The notes under the pieces are model-generated. The model worked only from the letters and a program-made list of their open reading frames with translations, made no database searches and was not told the origin of the DNA. From an uncultured Ruminococcus sp. (lineage in GTDB: Bacteria; Bacillota; Clostridia; Oscillospirales; Ruminococcaceae): DNA of 64,000 bases. The stretch lies in the NCBI GenBank assembly GCA_949291125.1, contig CASEUJ010000020.1, forward strand, positions 1 through 64,000. The letters run 5' to 3'. This document shows, piece by piece, positions 26,180 to 35,778 of this stretch. Made by a program: the position numbers and the translations under genes. Position 1 is the first letter of the stretch, and each line of letters opens with the position of its first letter.

Positions 26180-27145
26180 TTATTTTTCTCCAGAGCCGTG
26201 TTTTTCATATGCCCGGATGATATCCTGTACGAGTTTGTGACGCACCACATCGCGCGTCGTAAAACGGCAGATGGCGATATCCTTGACATCGCGCAGAATC
26301 CGCGCCGCAATGACAAGGCCGCTCTTTTTCTTGTCCGGCAAATCGATCTGAGTAGTGTCGCCAGTAATGACCATATGGCTGCCCTCTCCCAGACGCGTCA
26401 GGAACATTTTCATCTGTTCGCTGGTGGTATTCTGGGCTTCATCGAGGATGATAAATGCATTGTCGAGTGTTCTGCCGCGCATATAGGCAAGCGGTGCGAC
26501 CTCGATCGAGCCGCGTTCTAAATGACGCTGAAAAGTTTCTGCACCGAGCATCTGAAACAAACCGTCATAGAGAGGACGCAGATACGGATCAACCTTGTCC
26601 TGTAGATCGCCGGGCAAAAAGCCAAGCTTTTCGCCGGCCTCGACTGCCGGGCGCGTGAGGATGATTCGCTCGACCTCATGCCGCCGAAATGCACGCACTG
26701 CCATGGCAACCGCCAGATAGGTCTTGCCCGTCCCGGCAGGGCCAATGCCGAAGGTAATGGTGTTTTTCTCAATGGCACGGACATAGACCTGCTGTCCGAA
26801 GGTACGCGCATGTACCACACCGCCATTTGCGGTCAGACAGATCATATTGTTGTCGTCCGCCATTTCTGCAAGCTGACCAGCCTGACCCTGCTCCACCATT
26901 TCTACAACATAGTGTACTGACTGAGATGTGATGGGTTTCCCGCTTCGCACCAGATCGAGCAGTGCGTTCAGTGCGCCGGCGGCAAGTTCGGTGTCGGCGT
27001 CGCCCCCGCGGATGCGGACATCTTCCCCGCGGCAGACGATAGAGACATGAAAGCGTGATTCAAGCGTTTTTAAGTTTTCATCAAAATTGCCGCAGACCGC
27101 CTGAAGCTGGGCGTTGTCCTGGATCGAAATGCGTTTTTCTGCCAT
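26180..27145 (-). CDS. PhoH family ATPase
   Basis: 321 aa. Small KH-like N-terminal region (about 1-110), then a P-loop ATPase/helicase-like domain with Walker A GIGPAGTGKT (133-142), Walker B IILDEAQN (about 236-243) and SHMVITGDTTQIDLP. PhoH/PhoL proteins pair with YbeY in many genomes and are thought to act in RNA processing. First gene of the era cluster. Confidence 0.92.
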   Translation of the reverse strand: MAEKRISIQDNAQLQAVCGNFDENLKTLESRFHVSIVCRGEDVRIRGGDADTELAAGALNALLDLVRSGKPITSQSVHYVVEMVEQGQAGQLAEMADDNNMICLTANGGVVHARTFGQQVYVRAIEKNTITFGIGPAGTGKTYLAVAMAVRAFRRHEVERIILTRPAVEAGEKLGFLPGDLQDKVDPYLRPLYDGLFQMLGAETFQRHLERGSIEVAPLAYMRGRTLDNAFIILDEAQNTTSEQMKMFLTRLGEGSHMVITGDTTQIDLPDKKKSGLVIAARILRDVKDIAICRFTTRDVVRHKLVQDIIRAYEKHGSGEK

Positions 27146-27230
27146 ATCAGAAGCGATCCTTCCTTTCTGCTTGTGAACTACATTTTTTGAAATTTTTTCT
27201 GCATCGAACGACGATACTGCCGCCCGGATG

Positions 27231-27260
27231 TATACATTTTTATTATAACATATTTGTCAA
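27231..27260 (-). promoter_or_regulatory. Possible promoter of the phoH-era cluster
   Basis: On the minus strand TTGACA (27260-27255), 18 bp, TGTATA (27236-27231). A TATAAT (27247-27242) lies inside this spacer and could be the real -10 with a poor -35. Confidence 0.45.
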
Positions 27261-27420
27261 GAAAAGTGGAGTATATTTTTTGCATTTAACAAAAATTTCA
27301 TATAGTTATCACTGAAACAAAATGTCCGGTGTTATGAAAGAACTGCACAAACCCACTAAGCGTCAAAAACAGACATACGAACCCATTTCGCATGCCTGCT
27401 TTTCGATTATGCCACAATTC

Positions 27421-28440
27421 TCACTTAAACTGATACACCGCAATATTCTCAAATCCATCGAGCAGTGTATTCATCTTTCGGAATGCGATTGCCGTGCCCT
27501 TTGCCACACAATGAATGGCATCTTTCGCAACAACACACTTGACCTGTAACGTGCGCTCGATGAGCTTGCGCAACCCTCCCAGCATTGCGCCACCGCCTGC
27601 CATGAGTACACCGTTTTCATAGATGTCCCCCACAAGTTCCGGTGGTGTTTCTTCCAGCACCAATTTGATGGCTTCGATGATATCTGCCACGGTGTCTTCC
27701 ACCGCCTCAAAAATCTCCAGCTCGTTGACCTCACGCATTTCCGGCAGACCGCTGACGAGATTTCGTCCCTTGACCCACATAGTCACATCAGCTCTCGGAT
27801 CATAGAGGTTCGTCATTTCGATCTTCACGCGCTCTGCGGTGCGCTCACCAATGAGTAGCTTATACTTGGTCTGCATATAGCGGATGATCGCCTGATCAAT
27901 GGTGTTGCCGGCGGCGCGGACAGAATGAGAAGTGACAATACCGTTCATCGAAACGATCGCAACATCCGTTGTTCCGCCGCCGATGTCCACCACCATATTG
28001 CCTCGTGCCTTCCCAATGTTGACACCAGCACCGATCAGCGCTGCGATTGGCTCATCGATTAAGTACGCCTTGCGCGAACCAGCGCTCATGGCTGCCTCTA
28101 CCACCGCACGTTTTTCTACATCGGTAATAAACGACGGTACGCAGATGATGATGCGCGGCTTGGTCAGATGGCGGCTTGTCACCTGCAAAATGAATTCGCG
28201 GATCATGTACTGGGTCATGCGGTCATCCGAGATCACGCCGCCGGATAGCGGTCGCACGACCTGGATAAAATCCGGCGTTTTCCCAATCATCTGATAGGCG
28301 CGTGTTCCGACCGCAATCACCTCTTTAGTCTGCGTATGATAGGCAATGGCAGATGGCTCGCTCAGTACTACACCTTTTTTCCCCAATGTAATCACGGTAT
28401 TTACCGTGCCGAGATCAATTCCGATATCCGTTTTACTCAT
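27421..28440 (-). CDS. mreB: MreB/Mbl-family actin-like cell-shape protein
   Basis: Actin homologue that guides lateral wall synthesis. 339 aa. Phosphate-1 motif GIDLGTVNT (about 7-15), phosphate-2 VVDIGGGTTDVAI (about 149-161) and adenosine motif GVLMAGGGAMLGG (about 283-295). Its start overlaps the recD2 stop (ATGA), an unusual partner; mreC and mreD are not adjacent. MreB, Mbl and MreBH cannot be separated by eye. Confidence 0.92.
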   Translation of the reverse strand: MSKTDIGIDLGTVNTVITLGKKGVVLSEPSAIAYHTQTKEVIAVGTRAYQMIGKTPDFIQVVRPLSGGVISDDRMTQYMIREFILQVTSRHLTKPRIIICVPSFITDVEKRAVVEAAMSAGSRKAYLIDEPIAALIGAGVNIGKARGNMVVDIGGGTTDVAIVSMNGIVTSHSVRAAGNTIDQAIIRYMQTKYKLLIGERTAERVKIEMTNLYDPRADVTMWVKGRNLVSGLPEMREVNELEIFEAVEDTVADIIEAIKLVLEETPPELVGDIYENGVLMAGGGAMLGGLRKLIERTLQVKCVVAKDAIHCVAKGTAIAFRKMNTLLDGFENIAVYQFK

Positions 28441-30716
28441 GACGATTCCTCCTGTTCCAGTGTGTCTGTCACAGTCTGTAAACGCTGTGTATGTTCTGCT
28501 GTGGCTGTCTGCGACGACTGATGCGAAAGCATGTCCCGCAGGCAGGTATATCGATACGTCCGGCGGTTGTTGTCCACCATCTGATAAATGACTTTTTGAG
28601 AGCCGATCAGAATCAATAATCGGCGTGCCCGCGTTACGGCGGTGTATAATAAATTGCGGTAATAGAGCTTGGGAAATCCGCCGAGCAGGGGAATGATGAC
28701 TGATTGAAACTCGCTGCCCTGACTTTTATGGACTGTGATCGCATATGCCAGCTCCAGCTGGTCAAGCTGATCGAACGCATAGGTTACCCGGCGGCCGTCA
28801 AACTCCGTCACAACTTCCTGCGTCTGCGGATTGACCAGACGGATATAGCCGATGTCACCATTGAATACGCCTGTACCGTTTTCGCCGTCCTTATGCCAGA
28901 TGATATCATAGTTGTTTTTGATCTGCATCACCTTGTCGCCTTCGCGAAAGGTGTATAAGATCGAACGTACCTGTGCGCGATCTTTTGCCGGCGGATTGAG
29001 CGCATCCTGTAAGGCACGATTGAGTTCAATCACGCCCATCGTACCTTTGCGCGACGGTGTGATCACCTGAATATCCTCAAGCGGCGCAAAACCATATGCC
29101 TTTGGCAGCCGCGTCTGAACAAGCGCTAACATCAATGATTTTGCGTCATCCTCCCTCAGCCGTTGGAAGAAAAAACAGTCGCTGTTTTTCTGTGTAAGAT
29201 CGGGATATTCCCCGCTGATGATCTTATGGGCATTGGTGACAATGCTGCTCTTTTGTGCCTGGCGGAAAATTTCCTTGAGCGCCACAACGGGAACTTGTCC
29301 GCTGTCGATAAGATCGCGCAATAGGTTGCCGGCGCCGACGGACGGCAGTTGGTCACAGTCGCCCACCAACACCAGTTTGCACCCTAAGCGCAGCGCACGC
29401 AGCAAACTGGAAAAGAGCAATACATCCACCATCGACATCTCGTCCACCACCATAACGTCACAGTCGAGCGGGTTGCGCTCATTGTGCTGGAAGTGCATAT
29501 TCCCCGACATATCGTACTCGACCGCCAGCATGCGATGAATGGTGCTTGCCTCATAGCCGGTAAGATCCGACACACGACTTGCAGCACGTCCGGTGGGGGC
29601 GGTGATCATAACGCGATAGCCCTGTTTTTCATACAGGGCAATGATCGCGTTCAAAGTCGTTGTCTTTCCCGTGCCGGGGCCGCCGGTGAGGATCACCATT
29701 CCGCGAGAAAGTGCAGTTACGATCGCTTTTCGTTGGAGGTCGGCATATTCCATGCCTTGCTCCTGTTCCTGTGCGGCGATCATGTTTGATAAGTCGGTGC
29801 GGTCTTCCGGAGCGCTGAAATCGCGGATCACGCCGATGCGGTCGGCGATGTAGTTCTCCGCCAAAAAATAGTCCTGTAAATAGATAAAGTCACGCGTGCC
29901 CTTCTGATAGCAATAGACAGATTGTTCTTCCAGTGCCGCATCAAGCGCCTTGTCAAAGTCTGCTTCTTCAATTTGTAGATAGCTACATGTACGTGGCTTC
30001 AGACGGTCGAGCGGCAGACAGGTATACCCCATGGTTGTGTTATATTGCAGCACATATAAGATGCCTGCTTCCACACGCTGCGGTGCATTCAGATGAAAAT
30101 GCATACCTTTTGCGATCGCATCCGCTTTCTGAAATTCCAAATCGATTCCCGGCGCACAGAGCAGATATGGGTTTGCCGCCAAGAGATCCATCGCGCCCGT
30201 ATCCCAGCGCTGGTATGCGCGCATGGCATATTTTGAGCGTACATCATACGCCGCTAAAAACTGCATCAGCGAGCGCAGCGCGAAGATTTTTTTCACCTCG
30301 GCGGCAATGGATTCGCACTTACGCGGAGAAATGCCGCGGATCTCCAACAGACGCGTCGGCTCTTTCTCCATGATCTCTAAGGTGCGGTCGCCGAACTGTT
30401 CCACGATCTTTCGCGCAAGCGAAGGGCCGATGCCCTTGATTGCGCCGGAGGCAAGATAGCGCTGGATATTACGCGCATCCGCCGGCAGCTTGCGCTCCCA
30501 ATACTGAACGCGGAATTGCATGCCGAACCGCGTATGGTTCTGATAGGTACCGTCCAGCGAGAGTTTTTCGCCCTCTTCCGCGCCGCCAAGTTCGCCCACA
30601 GCAGTGATCAGGGTGCCGCCTGCGTCCAGATCCAATACGGTATAGCCGTTTTCTTCATTTGTATACAGCACTGTTTCCACAGTGCCTTCGATATGCAGCA
30701 GCGCCTCTTCCTGCAC
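28437..30716 (-). CDS. recD2: SF1B DNA helicase RecD2
   Basis: 5'-3' helicase of the RecD2 type, independent of RecBC. 759 aa. N-terminal OB-like region, helix-hairpin-helix repeats (IKGIGPSLARKI, LLEIRGISPRK), Walker A LTGGPGTGKTTT (about 342-353), motif II VVDEMSM, GDCDQLPSVGAG, and motif VI YTAVTRARRLLILIG. The start codon is GTG; no strong ribosome site is visible, and the first residues (MQEEALLHIEGTVE) fit the family. Co-transcribed and coupled with mreB. Confidence 0.92.
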   Translation of the reverse strand: MQEEALLHIEGTVETVLYTNEENGYTVLDLDAGGTLITAVGELGGAEEGEKLSLDGTYQNHTRFGMQFRVQYWERKLPADARNIQRYLASGAIKGIGPSLARKIVEQFGDRTLEIMEKEPTRLLEIRGISPRKCESIAAEVKKIFALRSLMQFLAAYDVRSKYAMRAYQRWDTGAMDLLAANPYLLCAPGIDLEFQKADAIAKGMHFHLNAPQRVEAGILYVLQYNTTMGYTCLPLDRLKPRTCSYLQIEEADFDKALDAALEEQSVYCYQKGTRDFIYLQDYFLAENYIADRIGVIRDFSAPEDRTDLSNMIAAQEQEQGMEYADLQRKAIVTALSRGMVILTGGPGTGKTTTLNAIIALYEKQGYRVMITAPTGRAASRVSDLTGYEASTIHRMLAVEYDMSGNMHFQHNERNPLDCDVMVVDEMSMVDVLLFSSLLRALRLGCKLVLVGDCDQLPSVGAGNLLRDLIDSGQVPVVALKEIFRQAQKSSIVTNAHKIISGEYPDLTQKNSDCFFFQRLREDDAKSLMLALVQTRLPKAYGFAPLEDIQVITPSRKGTMGVIELNRALQDALNPPAKDRAQVRSILYTFREGDKVMQIKNNYDIIWHKDGENGTGVFNGDIGYIRLVNPQTQEVVTEFDGRRVTYAFDQLDQLELAYAITVHKSQGSEFQSVIIPLLGGFPKLYYRNLLYTAVTRARRLLILIGSQKVIYQMVDNNRRTYRYTCLRDMLSHQSSQTATAEHTQRLQTVTDTLEQEESS

Positions 30717-30790
30717 CGGACGTCAACTCTCTCTCTGCAATGCCGCCATTTGATTTTTTCACTATACGGCAAAATTTCTCCTGTCCTTCT

Positions 30791-30819
30791 ATTATACATG
30801 GTTTCCCGACAAATTGCAA
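30791..30819 (-). promoter_or_regulatory. SigmaA-type promoter for recD2-mreB
   Basis: On the minus strand: TTGCAA (30819-30814), 17 bp, TATAAT (30796-30791). It overlaps the stop codon of the upstream 125-aa gene. Confidence 0.65.
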
Positions 30820-31169
30820 TCGTTTTTTTCGTCGTCTTTGGGATTTCCCAGAATTTTTTCGAGTTCTGTCATGCGGCAATAGCGGAACGTCGGATGTCTG
30901 CGGCAGAATGCCATACAGATGGGTCTAAGGCTTCCGTCTGGCGTTGCATCCACGAGCCAGATCGTTGTTGTAAATGCACTATCCATCCATGTGATTTGTG
31001 CTGCAAGGGCACGCAGCTGGGCGCCGAGATCGCGCAGATCATCGAGTACCACAGCAGTGATCATGCGTTCTGGCAGATCCTGCGACAGCATCCTCCGGCA
31101 GAGGCTCATTGCCGCAAGGACTGTTGCTGCAATCAGACAAAGCAGCACCAGCCATAAGATGCCTTCCAT
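30792..31169 (-). CDS. Hypothetical membrane-anchored protein, 125 aa
   Basis: An N-terminal hydrophobic segment (about 4-22) is followed by a soluble domain including AVVLDDLRDLGAQLRALAAQITWMD (interrupted in places) and CMAFCRRHPTFRYCRM near the C-terminus, with three closely spaced cysteines. AGGAGGTGAAGAAAGC precedes the ATG. No family recognised. It lies between the rpsF operon terminator and recD2. Confidence 0.6.
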   Translation of the reverse strand: MEGILWLVLLCLIAATVLAAMSLCRRMLSQDLPERMITAVVLDDLRDLGAQLRALAAQITWMDSAFTTTIWLVDATPDGSLRPICMAFCRRHPTFRYCRMTELEKILGNPKDDEKNDCNLSGNHV

Positions 31170-31248
31170 GCTTTCTTCACCTCCTGTCTGGCATTTACTT
31201 TCACTTTCATCCTATGCCGGATGAAGATATGCGGTGACAGGAAAACGC

Positions 31249-31288
31249 AAAAAAGCGCCTTGAAGCCCATGCTCCAAAACGCTTTTAA
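31249..31288 (-). terminator. Terminator of the rpsF-ssb-rpsR operon
   Basis: On the minus strand AAAGCG..TTGGAGC and GCTTCAA..CGCTTT form the stem, followed by TTTT. Confidence 0.75.
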
Positions 31289-31315
31289 TACAATAAATTT
31301 TTCTGTATCAAGCCA

Positions 31316-31555
31316 TTAGTCGCTGACATACGGTAGCAGTGCAACGTGTCTTGCACGCTTGATAGCAGTCGTCAGTTCACGCTGGTGATATGCACAAGTG
31401 CCGGTAACTCTGCGCGGCAGAATCTTAGCACGCTCTGTCATGCACTTTCTCAGTCTTGCAACGTCCTTATAGTCGATGCGCTCTACGCGGTCAACACAGA
31501 ACATGCAGACCTTTTTGCGCGGTCTTTTTCCACGCGGCGATCTTTCTCTTTCCAT
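31316..31555 (-). CDS. rpsR: 30S ribosomal protein S18
   Basis: 79 aa, binds S6 in the platform of the small subunit. The conserved [26 protein letters not shown] core is present. The N-terminus carries CMFC, so this is the cysteine-rich (zinc-type) form together with Cys in the RKCM and GTC segments. Third gene of the rpsF operon. Confidence 0.96.
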   Translation of the reverse strand: MERERSPRGKRPRKKVCMFCVDRVERIDYKDVARLRKCMTERAKILPRRVTGTCAYHQRELTTAIKRARHVALLPYVSD

Positions 31556-31622
31556 GCTTCTTCTATCCTCCTATCTGCTGTTGCGGTAATGAGTTCGAGG
31601 TTATGGTATTAGGATGGAACAA

Positions 31623-32129
31623 TTAGAAAGGAACTTCTCCGTCGCTCAGAATCTCTTCAAAATCGCCGAGATCGCCAAGCTGGAGGGTGTCCAGCGAAGA
31701 TGTCGGTGCAGCCGGAGCAGGAGCCGGCGAAGCCGCCGGTGCAGCCTGTTGTGTATAAGCCGGTTGTTGATATGCGCCCTGATAGCCGCCGCTTTCTTGT
31801 GCGGCGCGCTTGGTTTCGCCGAAGGAAACGTTATCTGCATAAACCTCCATGCTGTAATGCTTAACACCATTTTGATCTGTATAGTCGTTGTTACGCAGAC
31901 TGCCCTCCACAATGGCCATGCTACCCTTATGGAAATAGCGGCTGACAAATTCTGCGGTCTGCCGCCAACAAGTGACATTGATAAAATCGGTTTCGCGCTC
32001 GCCGGTCTGGCGATTGGTAAAACGCCGATCAATTGCCAAGCGAATCCGGCAAACTGCAGTACCACTCTGTGTCTGCCGGAAATCCGGATCTGCACAGAGT
32101 CGACCCATCAGGATCACACGATTAAGCAT
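31623..32129 (-). CDS. ssb: Single-stranded DNA-binding protein
   Basis: 168 aa. N-terminal OB fold (about 1-105, MLNRVILMGRLCADPDFR ... INVTCWRQTAEFV), then a Gln/Ala/Pro-rich disordered linker and the acidic protein-interaction tip ending DGEVPF. Second gene of rpsF-ssb-rpsR, the standard Firmicute order. Confidence 0.96.
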   Translation of the reverse strand: MLNRVILMGRLCADPDFRQTQSGTAVCRIRLAIDRRFTNRQTGERETDFINVTCWRQTAEFVSRYFHKGSMAIVEGSLRNNDYTDQNGVKHYSMEVYADNVSFGETKRAAQESGGYQGAYQQPAYTQQAAPAASPAPAPAAPTSSLDTLQLGDLGDFEEILSDGEVPF

Positions 32130-32178
32130 AATACCGTTTCCTCCCTTATTGATTCAGTTCGATTCCTGTTACTAAAAC

Positions 32179-32469
32179 CTACTTGATTGTGACTAAAGAA
32201 CGCAACACACCGTCAGTGATGTTCAGTACACGCTCGATCTCAGCCGGAACGTCCGGCGTAGAAGTGAACGTATACAGGGTGTAATAGCCGTCCGGTTCAT
32301 CGTTGATCGGATAAGCCAGCTTGCGCTTGCCCCACTCGTTAACTTCATCGAGTGTAGCAGACGATGCGATCTTCTCGCGGAATTTTTCTACCAGTTCCTT
32401 TGCCGCATCTTCCCCATTCTTCAGACTGTATACCGTCATCAGCTCGTAGGTTTCCTGTTTTTTTGCCAT
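32179..32469 (-). CDS. rpsF: 30S ribosomal protein S6
   Basis: 96 aa. YELMTVYSLKNGEDAAKELVEKF at the N-terminus, and RKLAYPINDEPDGYYTLYTF forming the beta-sheet core. The chosen ATG follows AAGGAGG; upstream in-frame codons fall in the promoter and 5' leader. In many bacteria S6-S18 binds this leader to repress the operon; I did not identify that hairpin with confidence here. Confidence 0.95.
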   Translation of the reverse strand: MAKKQETYELMTVYSLKNGEDAAKELVEKFREKIASSATLDEVNEWGKRKLAYPINDEPDGYYTLYTFTSTPDVPAEIERVLNITDGVLRSLVTIK

Positions 32470-32536
32470 ATGCTTTGACACCTCCTTCTGGATTCCGCCC
32501 GCGCACTCTTTTGGCGTGAGCAAGGATAACATGTCC

Positions 32537-32565
32537 ATTATACCAAAAGCCCAAACAAAAGTCAA
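32537..32565 (-). promoter_or_regulatory. Promoter of the rpsF operon
   Basis: On the minus strand: TTGACT (32565-32560), 17 bp, TATAAT (32542-32537), about 70 bp upstream of rpsF. Confidence 0.8.
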
Positions 32566-32640
32566 GAGTTTTTTCAAAATTTTTCTTGTTGCAGATTTGC
32601 GCTTTTTACAGCAGTGTACAGAAATTCACACCTCAAACGA

Positions 32641-32669
32641 TTGACAAACACGACTACATCTGTTATAAT
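32641..32669 (+). promoter_or_regulatory. Promoter of the DUF3221-like gene
   Basis: TTGACA (32641-32646), 17 bp, TATAAT (32664-32669), a perfect sigmaA consensus, divergent from the rpsF promoter. Confidence 0.85.
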
Positions 32670-32718
32670 AATGATATCATTGCTAAAAGCACTCTGTTCC
32701 GTATAGAAAGGATTTCCA

Positions 32719-33111
32719 ATGAAAAAATGGCAGATCATTTCAATCGTAGCTACCTGTGTCGTGCTGTTCGGCGGCGGATTCTGGATCGGCAGAATTTCCG
32801 CTCCAGAAGTACAGCCGACTGATGCCGCGTCAGACAGCACACAACAAACCTTCTATGCTACGATCGCGGAAAACAACGGCACCTACCTTCTGGTAGATGG
32901 ACTAGAAATCAATGATATCAACAGCAGGGGGCAGTTTACCGTGCCGCTATCAGAAGAAACCACATTCGAATGGCGCGGCGAAACGATCTCACCGGAAGTG
33001 CTCGAACCCGGGGATACCGTCTCTATCACCCATGATGGCAATATAGGGGAAACATATCCGGCACAGCTCTTCGGTGTCATCCGCATCCAGTTACTCGACG
33101 ATAAAACATAA
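32719..33111 (+). CDS. Exported or membrane-anchored DUF3221-like protein
   Basis: 130 aa. N-terminal hydrophobic signal or anchor (about 4-25) without a convincing lipobox, then a small beta-rich domain: FYATIAENNGTYLLVDGLE ... FTVPLSEETTFEWRG ... LEPGDTVSITHDG ... GVIRIQLLD. This pattern resembles DUF3221/YobA OB-like domains. Function unknown. AGAAAGGA precedes the ATG; a strong promoter and terminator make it a single-gene unit. Confidence 0.7.
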   Translation: MKKWQIISIVATCVVLFGGGFWIGRISAPEVQPTDAASDSTQQTFYATIAENNGTYLLVDGLEINDINSRGQFTVPLSEETTFEWRGETISPEVLEPGDTVSITHDGNIGETYPAQLFGVIRIQLLDDKT

Positions 33112-33145
33112 ACTGGCGTTTTTGTCGGCATACGTTCAGATATAC

Positions 33146-33174
33146 AGGGCGCAGTTTTTGCTGCGCTCTTTTTG
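33146..33174 (+). terminator. Terminator of the DUF3221-like gene
   Basis: AGGGCGCAG and CTGCGCTCT stem followed by T5. Confidence 0.8.
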
Positions 33175-33241
33175 CATACTCCATAACTTTTAGCTATGTT
33201 GTGCAATAAAAAATAAGTGTTACCCTATATCACGTGTTTTG

Positions 33242-33417
33242 TGGTATAATAAATGCAACAGCCGTCCGCCCGTCATATGACGTTGGCTGTATGGCGCTTT
33301 TACCACCACATTTGAACAGCATGCTTCCGTCACACATCTTCTGAAGTGCTGTTGTGTGCAGATCATTTTCCTTCGGGAAAGACAATAAATTTTTATGAGA
33401 AAAGGTGATTGTAACAG
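33242..33417 (+). promoter_or_regulatory. metE promoter and structured leader
   Basis: An extended -10 (TGG-TATAAT, 33242-33250) is followed by a leader of about 160 nt with three hairpins: ACAGCC/GGCTGT (about 33258-33290), AACAGCA..GCTT/AAGTGCTGTT (about 33315-33355), and TTTCC-TTCG-GGAAA (about 33368-33381) just before the ribosome site AAAAGGTGATT. It does not match the SAM-I or T-box consensus by eye. A regulatory role is likely but the ligand is unknown. Confidence 0.4.
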
Positions 33418-35691
33418 ATGAAAACTTCGATTATCGGCTATCCGCGCATCGGCTCACTGCGCGAACTGAAATTCGCAAGCGAAAAGTATTTCCGTGCAGA
33501 GATCTCTGCATCTGAACTGGAAGCTACGGCAAAGTCCCTGCGGTGCGAAAACCTGAAGATTCAGAAAGAAAGCGGACTCGATCTGATCCCGTCCAACGAC
33601 TTTTCTTTCTATGATGGCATGCTGGATACAGCAGTGCTTCTGAACGCAGTGCCAGAGCGCTATCGTGCGCTGGGATTGTCCAAGCTGGACACATATTTTG
33701 CTATGGCAAGAGGATATCAGGGCGACCACGGTGATGTCAAGGCATTTGCAATGAAAAAATGGTTTCACACCAACTATCACTATATGGTGCCGGAAATCGA
33801 CGATGCAACACAGCTGAAACTTGCTGACACCAAGCCCTTTGATCTCTTTGCAGAGGCAAAAGCAGAAGGCGTTATCACAAAGCCGGTAATCATCGGCGCA
33901 TATACCTTCTTAAAGCTTGCGAGATTCTTAGGTACAAAGAAGGCGGCGGATTTTGTAGACGATGCGGCGAATGCCTATATTGAGATTCTGTCGCGTCTGG
34001 CAGAATGCGGCGCACAGTGGGTACAGTTCGACGAACCATGCCTCGTAAAGGACATGACCGATGCGGACAAAGCGCTGTTCACATCGCTCTATGCAAAGAT
34101 TCTCTCCGGTAAGAATGGCGTGAAGGTACTGTTACAGACCTATTTCGGCGATGTGCGCGACTGCTATCAGGATCTCTGCAAGATGGACTTTGACGGAATC
34201 GGTCTGGACTTTATTGAAGGTAAAGAGTCGCTGTCGCTGGTACAGAACTATGGTTTCCCGGCAGACAAAGTGTTGTTCGCCGGCGTGGTAAACGGCAGAA
34301 ATATCTGGCGCAACCACTATGAAAAGACGGTTTCACTGGTAAAGACGCTTCAGGAATCCGCCGCACAGATCGTGCTGAATACGTCCTGTTCCCTGCTCCA
34401 TGTGCCATATACACTGCGCCATGAGAAAAAAATGGGCGAGAACTATCGCAAACACTTCGCCTATGCGGAAGAAAAGCTGGGTGAGCTTTCTGAACTGAAA
34501 TCCATCCTCACCGCAGAAGATCCGACCGTATCTGCGGCATATCAGAACAACCTTGCGCTCTTCGCACAGCCGCGCAGCGGTGCAAACGCGGATGTCCAGG
34601 CACGTGTTGCAGCGCTGACCGACAAGGATTTTGTCCGTCTGCCGGAATTTGCAGTGCGCGAACAGGTGCAGAAAGAACGCTTCCAGCTGCCGCTGCTGCC
34701 GACCACCACAATCGGTTCGTTCCCTCAGACCAAAGAAGTCCGTGCGGCACGTGCGGCGTTCCGTAAGGGGGAATCGACACAGGATCAGTACGACGCATTC
34801 TTAAAAGAACAGATCACAGCATGCATCCGGCTGCAAGAGCAGATCGGTATTGATGTACTGGTACACGGCGAATTTGAGCGCAACGACATGGTCGAATACT
34901 TCGGCGAATCGCTTGAGGGCTATCTCTTCACCGAAAAGGCATGGGTACAGTCCTATGGCACACGCTGTGTCAAGCCGCCGGTGATCTGGGGTGATATTTC
35001 CCGGGCAAAACCGATGACGGTCAAGTGGTCGACCTTCGCACAGAGCCTGACCGATCTCCCGGTCAAGGGCATGCTTACCGGTCCTGTGACCATCCTCAAC
35101 TGGTCGTTCCCGCGTGAGGACATTTCGCTGAAGGAAAGCGCATATCAGATTGCGCTGGCAATCCGCGATGAGGTGCTGGACTTAGAGGCAAATGGCATTT
35201 CGATCATTCAGGTCGACGAAGCCGCACTCCGGGAAAAGTTGCCGCTGCGCCAGTCTGACTGGAAGAGCGATTACCTCGACTGGGCGATCCCGGCATTTCG
35301 TCTGGTACACAGCGGCGTAAAGCCAGAGACACAGATCCACACCCACATGTGCTACAGCGAATTTGCGGACATCATCCACGAGATCGACGACATGGACGCT
35401 GATGTGATCACCTTTGAGGCATCGCGTTCGGATCTGACGATTCTCGACGTATTGAAGGCATCAAACTTCCGCACCGAAGTTGGCCCGGGTGTCTATGACA
35501 TCCACTCGCCGCGTGTACCGTCACAGGAAGAGATCGAAACGGCGCTGAAGAAAATGCTTGACAAAATTCCGGCAGAAAAGCTCTGGGTCAACCCGGACTG
35601 CGGTCTGAAGACGCGCGGCAATGCCGAAACTGTACCGAGTCTCGAAAATCTTGTAAAGGCGGCAAAGGCAGTGCGCAAGACGCTGGCTTAA
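33418..35691 (+). CDS. metE: Cobalamin-independent methionine synthase
   Basis: Transfers the methyl group of 5-methyltetrahydropteroyl-triglutamate to homocysteine. 757 aa, standard length. It starts with the family N-terminus [16 protein letters not shown] and contains [19 protein letters not shown] (about 420-438) at the domain junction. Zinc/homocysteine residues are visible in HTHMCYSEF (His and Cys, about 641-649), the E of ITFEASRSD, and the late Cys of [11 protein letters not shown]. Monocistronic with its own leader. Confidence 0.97.
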   Translation: MKTSIIGYPRIGSLRELKFASEKYFRAEISASELEATAKSLRCENLKIQKESGLDLIPSNDFSFYDGMLDTAVLLNAVPERYRALGLSKLDTYFAMARGYQGDHGDVKAFAMKKWFHTNYHYMVPEIDDATQLKLADTKPFDLFAEAKAEGVITKPVIIGAYTFLKLARFLGTKKAADFVDDAANAYIEILSRLAECGAQWVQFDEPCLVKDMTDADKALFTSLYAKILSGKNGVKVLLQTYFGDVRDCYQDLCKMDFDGIGLDFIEGKESLSLVQNYGFPADKVLFAGVVNGRNIWRNHYEKTVSLVKTLQESAAQIVLNTSCSLLHVPYTLRHEKKMGENYRKHFAYAEEKLGELSELKSILTAEDPTVSAAYQNNLALFAQPRSGANADVQARVAALTDKDFVRLPEFAVREQVQKERFQLPLLPTTTIGSFPQTKEVRAARAAFRKGESTQDQYDAFLKEQITACIRLQEQIGIDVLVHGEFERNDMVEYFGESLEGYLFTEKAWVQSYGTRCVKPPVIWGDISRAKPMTVKWSTFAQSLTDLPVKGMLTGPVTILNWSFPREDISLKESAYQIALAIRDEVLDLEANGISIIQVDEAALREKLPLRQSDWKSDYLDWAIPAFRLVHSGVKPETQIHTHMCYSEFADIIHEIDDMDADVITFEASRSDLTILDVLKASNFRTEVGPGVYDIHSPRVPSQEEIETALKKMLDKIPAEKLWVNPDCGLKTRGNAETVPSLENLVKAAKAVRKTLA

Positions 35692-35718
35692 TCTTTAACA
35701 ACTCTCACTTCTCATAAA

Positions 35719-35762
35719 AGACCGCACAGAACCGGATGATTCTCCAGTTCTGTGCGGTTTTG
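35719..35762. terminator. Bidirectional terminator between metE and the dockerin cluster
   Basis: ACCGCACAGAAC(C)GG and CC(A)GTTCTGTGCGGT arms with T-runs on both sides. Nearly the same sequence recurs at 38497-38540 after another cluster gene. Confidence 0.85.
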
Positions 35763-35778
35763 TGTAATATGATGCGAC

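Noticed and set aside
30516..31157. 213-aa plus-strand frame opposite recD2 and its promoter
   Set aside because: It is antisense to recD2, crosses a promoter, and shows no domain.
33242..33417. SAM-I riboswitch or T-box ahead of metE
   Set aside because: The conserved SAM-I core and the T-box UGGN-containing bulge were looked for by eye and not found.
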